DNA of 10,709 nucleotides from assembly GCA_002308755.1 (NCBI GenBank), contig DBVR01000011.1, positions 33,170-43,878 of the forward strand, given 5' to 3'. Of the stretch, positions 7,810 through 10,709 are shown one piece after another; the first letter of the stretch is position 1; the number at the start of each line of letters is the position of its first letter. This stretch comes from Christensenella sp. UBA1259 (GTDB taxonomy: Bacteria; Bacillota; Clostridia; Christensenellales; Borkfalkiaceae). The notes beneath the pieces are model-generated. The model was not told the DNA's origin. It was given only the letters and a program-made list of their open reading frames with translations, and searched no databases. Made by a program: the position numbers and the translations under genes.

Positions 7810-7836
7810 TTTTATACCGTAATTTTCGGTATACAA
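7810..7836. repeat. Inverted repeat in the divergent promoter region, candidate operator
   Basis: TATACCG (7813-7819) and CGGTATA (7827-7833) are perfect inverted copies separated by 7 nt. Extending outward gives 10-bp arms with one mismatch (7810-7819 and 7827-7836). The element abuts the -35 box of the miaB promoter and lies between the two divergent genes, the usual place for a repressor or activator site. It is AT-rich at its ends and has no T-run long enough to act as a terminator. It does not resemble the GAAC-N4-GTTC LexA box of Firmicutes. The regulator is unknown, and a chance palindrome cannot be excluded. Confidence 0.45.
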
Positions 7837-7864
7837 AACCTTAAAGTTACGCAAGTTATATGTT

Positions 7865-10093
7865 ATGAGAAAAATCCTCTTTAAAACCCTGCTCGTGATA
7901 TCGGGGGCTTTACTTATTCTTTCTCTCACTTTTTTCGTTTATTACCTTATGGTAACCAAGGACTATCATCTGGACGAAAGTAAACTCGTAAACCTTGAAT
8001 CTTCCGCCGAAATATACGACGCACAAGGCAATTTTATGACGGAATCGGCAGGCGGATTAAATATAACCGACTTAAAAGACGTACCGCAACACACCGTCAA
8101 CGCGTTTATCGCGATAGAAGACAAAAGGTTTTATAAGCACAACGGGATAGATATGCGCGGCGTTATTCGGGCAATCTTCAACAACGTAAAGAGTTTTTCT
8201 TTTAAAGAAGGCGCTTCAACTATAAGCCAGCAACTCATAAAAAACACTCACCTTTCGAACGACAAGACGTTAAACCGCAAACTTGCCGAAATGAAACTCG
8301 CCCGCGAACTCGAAAAAAGATATTCGAAAGACGAGATAATAGAAAAGTATCTGAACACCATATATTTCGGAAACGGTTGTTACGGTATTTCTTCCGCCGC
8401 GGAAAAATATTTCGGCGTCGCGGTTTCGGAACTTTCGTTGAACCAAAGCGCGATACTCGCGGGTATGATAAAAGCGCCGTCTACGTACTCGCCTTTAACT
8501 AACCCGCAAAAATGTTTCGAGCGGAAAAACGTCGTTTTAAAAGAAATGTACGATCAGAATCTTATTTCCGAAGCGGAATATTCGGCGTGCGTCGATTCTT
8601 TCGAAGAGATATCCGATATAAAGATCGAAAATTCCTCTTATATCTATCTCGTAAATAAGGCTTGCGACGATATTTTGGAAAGGTCGGGACACGTCGGAGA
8701 AAAATGCAAAGTGTACACTTATTACGATAAAAATTTGCAGGAAATACTTGAAAATTCCGTAAAAGACAGCTACCCCGAATACGACAGGTCTTTCGTTATT
8801 CTCGGTAACGGTAACGAGATAAAGGCGTTTTATTCCACCGTCGGCGAAGCCGTAAGGCAAACGGGATCTACCATAAAACCGATTCTTGTTTACGCCCCTG
8901 CCATAGAGGAAAATGTTATCGACGAATGCTCTTTGATAAACGACGAAAGGACCGATTTCGGCGGGTACAACCCCGCAAACTATAACGATAAGTATTACGG
9001 CTACGTTTCGGCGAAATTCGCTCTCGCAAAAAGTCTTAACGTATGCGCCGTAAAAGTTCTTAATTCCACGGGACTCGAAAAAAGCAAAAACTACGCGAGA
9101 AAACTCGGGATAGATATGGAAAACGCAGACGATTCCTTGCGTATCGCGTTGGGTTCCACCGAAAAAGGCGCAACGCTTACACAGATATCGGCGGCGTACG
9201 GGGCTTTCGTCAACAAAGGGCGTTTCGTAACGCCTTCCGTTATAGATAAAATAGTGGGTGAAAACGGCAAAATCATATATAAAAACGATAAAAACGGGAT
9301 AAAAGTATTCGGCGAAGACACGGCGTTTATCATTAACGACTGCTTAAAATTTACCGTTACCGACGGAACGGCGAAATATTTACACCGCGAAGATCTGTCC
9401 CTTTGCGCAAAAACGGGAACGGTCGGCAATGAAAAAGGAAATACCGACGCATACTGCGTGTCGTATAACGGCGACTATATAATCTCCGGCTGGTACGGGA
9501 AAGCCGACGGCTCTTTTATGCCTAATTCCGTAACCGGCGGAAGCGTCCCCGCCAAAACGCTCAGTGACGTTTGGGACGCTATTTATAATTCGGGCTATCG
9601 CCCGTCGGAACTGTTTTCCACCGACAAAGTTGTCAGAGTAAATCTCGACAAAATAAGTTACGAGCAGGAAAAAAGGATAGAACTTGCCGACGAAAACTTT
9701 CCCTTGCGCTACGTTACGCAGGCTTATTTTAAGAAAAACAGAGTTCCGAAAATTTCTTCCGAAAGGTTTTCGTCTCCAAAAATAGAAAACGCCGAAATAG
9801 AAGTAATAAACGGCGAAATTTGCATACGATTATGTCTCGCAGAATACTGCGAATATAAAATATTCAGACAAAACAAGAACTCCAAAGTTTTAGTGTGCGA
9901 CTCTGCTTTCTCTGAAAACAGATACGAGTTTAAAGACGGTACGGTATCGCCCGATACGAATTACAGATATAGCGTTATCCCCTATTTTAAAAACGGCGAC
10001 GGGATAACGGAAGGAAAAGAAATATCCCTTCCGAAAATAAAAACGCCGCGGTTAACTGGCGGCGACTGGTGGCTTACAGATACGGAAGGTTAA
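7865..10093 (+). CDS. Class A penicillin-binding protein (bifunctional transglycosylase/transpeptidase)
   Basis: The enzyme polymerises lipid II into glycan strands and cross-links the peptides on the outer face of the membrane. Residues 1-7 are a short basic cytoplasmic tail and about 8-30 a membrane anchor. The GT51 transglycosylase (about 50-225) has the catalytic E85 in AIEDKRFYKHNG, EGASTISQQL at 115-124 and NRKLAE with the second glutamate E142. The transpeptidase (about 275-570) has S335-T-I-K338 (active-site serine), S390-L-N392 and K516-T-G-T519. The stretch between domains and before the SXXK motif is short, without the usual FNRA-type segment. From about 640 to 722 lies a beta-rich region ending in NYRYSVIPYFKNGDG, resembling a fibronectin type III fold. 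At 742 residues it is in the family range. The start is fixed by the anchor and an upstream in-frame TAA (7820), yet no Shine-Dalgarno sequence precedes it. Its last codons contain the thiI terminator, and its stop overlaps that of thiI. Confidence 0.95.
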   Translation: MRKILFKTLLVISGALLILSLTFFVYYLMVTKDYHLDESKLVNLESSAEIYDAQGNFMTESAGGLNITDLKDVPQHTVNAFIAIEDKRFYKHNGIDMRGVIRAIFNNVKSFSFKEGASTISQQLIKNTHLSNDKTLNRKLAEMKLARELEKRYSKDEIIEKYLNTIYFGNGCYGISSAAEKYFGVAVSELSLNQSAILAGMIKAPSTYSPLTNPQKCFERKNVVLKEMYDQNLISEAEYSACVDSFEEISDIKIENSSYIYLVNKACDDILERSGHVGEKCKVYTYYDKNLQEILENSVKDSYPEYDRSFVILGNGNEIKAFYSTVGEAVRQTGSTIKPILVYAPAIEENVIDECSLINDERTDFGGYNPANYNDKYYGYVSAKFALAKSLNVCAVKVLNSTGLEKSKNYARKLGIDMENADDSLRIALGSTEKGATLTQISAAYGAFVNKGRFVTPSVIDKIVGENGKIIYKNDKNGIKVFGEDTAFIINDCLKFTVTDGTAKYLHREDLSLCAKTGTVGNEKGNTDAYCVSYNGDYIISGWYGKADGSFMPNSVTGGSVPAKTLSDVWDAIYNSGYRPSELFSTDKVVRVNLDKISYEQEKRIELADENFPLRYVTQAYFKKNRVPKISSERFSSPKIENAEIEVINGEICIRLCLAEYCEYKIFRQNKNSKVLVCDSAFSENRYEFKDGTVSPDTNYRYSVIPYFKNGDGITEGKEISLPKIKTPRLTGGDWWLTDTEG
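10034..10064 (-). terminator. Rho-independent terminator of thiI, inside the 3' end of the PBP gene
   Basis: On the minus strand, a 6-bp all-GC stem CGCCGC/GCGGCG (10064-10059 and 10049-10044) closes a 9-nt loop and is followed at once by TTTTTATTTT (10043-10034). This is a classic intrinsic terminator, beginning 25 nt beyond the thiI stop codon. The same bases encode residues 724-734 of the convergent PBP (KIKTPRLTGGD region). On the plus strand the A-run precedes the hairpin, so it should not stop PBP transcription. Confidence 0.75.
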
Positions 10094-10709
10094 AAGGAAA
10101 ACTTCTCGATGCTTTGCATAGCGTCTTCTATAAGTTCTTCGACGTTCAATCTGCTTTCCGTCTTTACGACTTTACTCAGGTCGGGTTTTATGAGCGGGAA
10201 TTTCGGCAAAAACACCGTGCAACAGTCTTCGTAAGGCAGAATAGAAGTTTCGTAGGTGTCTATCTTTCTGGATATCTCTATTATGTCGAGTTTATCGAAG
10301 GCGATAAGCGGTCTTAAAACGGGCATGGAAACGACGGAGTTCGAAGAAGTTATGCTTTCTATCGTCTGGCTTGCGACCTGACCTAAACTTTCGCCGGTTA
10401 TTATAGCCTGACACCCGAGTTTTTTCGCAAGTCTTTCGGCGATACGCATCATAAATCTGCGCATCATGGTTATCATATACTCTTCGGGACAATTTTCGTG
10501 TATCGCTTCCTGAATTTTGGTGAACGATACGACGTATAAATTTATCCCGCCGTTGTATTCCCCTATTTTTGCGGTCAGATCCATAACTTTCTGCTTTGCC
10601 GCTTCCCCCGTATAAGGGAAACTGTGGAAATGCAGACAGTCTATCTTCATACCGCGCTTGTTCATCATAAATCCCGCGACGGGGCTGTCTATACCGCCGG
10701 AAATAAGCA
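10090..10709 (-). CDS. thiI: tRNA 4-thiouridine synthase / thiamine sulfur-transfer protein ThiI, 5' end cut by window edge
   Basis: ThiI adenylates U8 of tRNA and inserts sulfur to make s4U; in many bacteria it also supplies sulfur to ThiS for the thiazole of thiamine. Only the C-terminal 205 residues are in the window. The PP-loop ATP-binding motif SGGIDSPVAG is encoded at 10701-10672, so the N-terminal ferredoxin-like and THUMP domains lie beyond the right edge. Further on are TGESLGQVASQT and the EDCCTVFLPKFP segment typical of the family. The protein ends shortly after, so it lacks the C-terminal rhodanese domain of the E. coli enzyme, as is usual in Gram-positive bacteria. The internal ATG at 10668 is not the start, because the frame stays open to the edge and contains the PP-loop. 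The stop overlaps the convergent PBP stop by 4 nt, and an intrinsic terminator follows inside that gene. Confidence 0.95.
   Translation of the reverse strand, partial: LISGGIDSPVAGFMMNKRGMKIDCLHFHSFPYTGEAAKQKVMDLTAKIGEYNGGINLYVVSFTKIQEAIHENCPEEYMITMMRRFMMRIAERLAKKLGCQAIITGESLGQVASQTIESITSSNSVVSMPVLRPLIAFDKLDIIEISRKIDTYETSILPYEDCCTVFLPKFPLIKPDLSKVVKTESRLNVEELIEDAMQSIEKFSF

Noticed and set aside
7803..7835. Plus-strand TTGTCA and TATACA as a promoter for the PBP
   Set aside because: The boxes are 21 bp apart, too far for a sigma-A promoter, and TATACA is part of the inverted repeat.
6931..7884. Two plus-strand open frames (169 and 146 residues) opposite miaB
   Set aside because: Both are antisense shadows of miaB; the second even runs into the real PBP start in another frame. 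No recognisable domain or ribosome site.
10102..10128. Small ATGC-TTT-GCAT hairpin just after the PBP stop
   Set aside because: A four-bp stem with a three-base loop and no T-run; within expected chance in thiI coding sequence.
10167..10189. Possible plus-strand terminator for the PBP gene inside thiI (CGACT, 7-nt loop, GGTCG, then GG and TTTT)
   Set aside because: The stem is only 4-5 bp with a wobble pair and the T-run is four bases separated from the stem by GG; too weak to call.
1..10709. Search for a novel defence, mobile or biosynthetic system
   Set aside because: All coding capacity is accounted for by known housekeeping families; no transposase, integrase, direct-repeat array, retron-like or toxin-antitoxin structure was seen on either strand.

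Overview
The window is a compact stretch of housekeeping chromosome from a Firmicutes-type (Bacillota) bacterium, most likely a member of Clostridia; I cannot name the genus. The evidence is the gene order miaB-mutS-mutL-miaA followed by a methionine gamma-lyase/YnbB-type gene, a MutL that carries the endonuclease motif (so no MutH/Dam system), a ThiI that ends without a rhodanese domain, and strong Shine-Dalgarno sites (GGAG, 7 nt from the ATG) before mutS and mutL. GC content is moderate by eye.

Layout. The minus strand from 7773 down to the left edge reads as one tightly packed operon: miaB (7773-6439), mutS (6436-3839), mutL (3846-1969), miaA (1960-1052), then a PLP-dependent methionine gamma-lyase family gene (1061 to the left edge, 3' end missing). 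Junctions are 2-nt and 8-nt gaps or 8-nt and 10-nt overlaps, so coupled translation is expected. A 91-bp divergent intergenic region (7774-7864) is the only real non-coding DNA. It holds a near-consensus promoter for miaB, placed so that the transcript should start at or next to the ATG, and a 7/7 (10-bp with one mismatch) inverted repeat. To the right, on the plus strand, lies a class A penicillin-binding protein (7865-10093). It meets thiI (minus strand, 5' end beyond the right edge) tail to tail, the two stop codons sharing the palindrome TTAA. The intrinsic terminator of thiI lies inside the last codons of the PBP gene.

How the genes work together. MiaA prenylates A37 of tRNAs that read UNN codons, and MiaB then methylthiolates the product to ms2i6A. 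MutS and MutL form a methyl-independent mismatch-repair pair with MutL as the nicking enzyme. The PBP polymerises and cross-links peptidoglycan. ThiI makes 4-thiouridine in tRNA and/or supplies sulfur for thiamine. Three of the seven genes therefore concern tRNA modification and two mismatch repair.

I see no tRNA, rRNA, CRISPR array, insertion sequence, prophage gene, riboswitch or defence system, and no sign of an undescribed multi-gene system. The points worth a second look are small: a probable leaderless miaB transcript, the terminator embedded in a convergent coding region, and family-level oddities in MutS and MutL.
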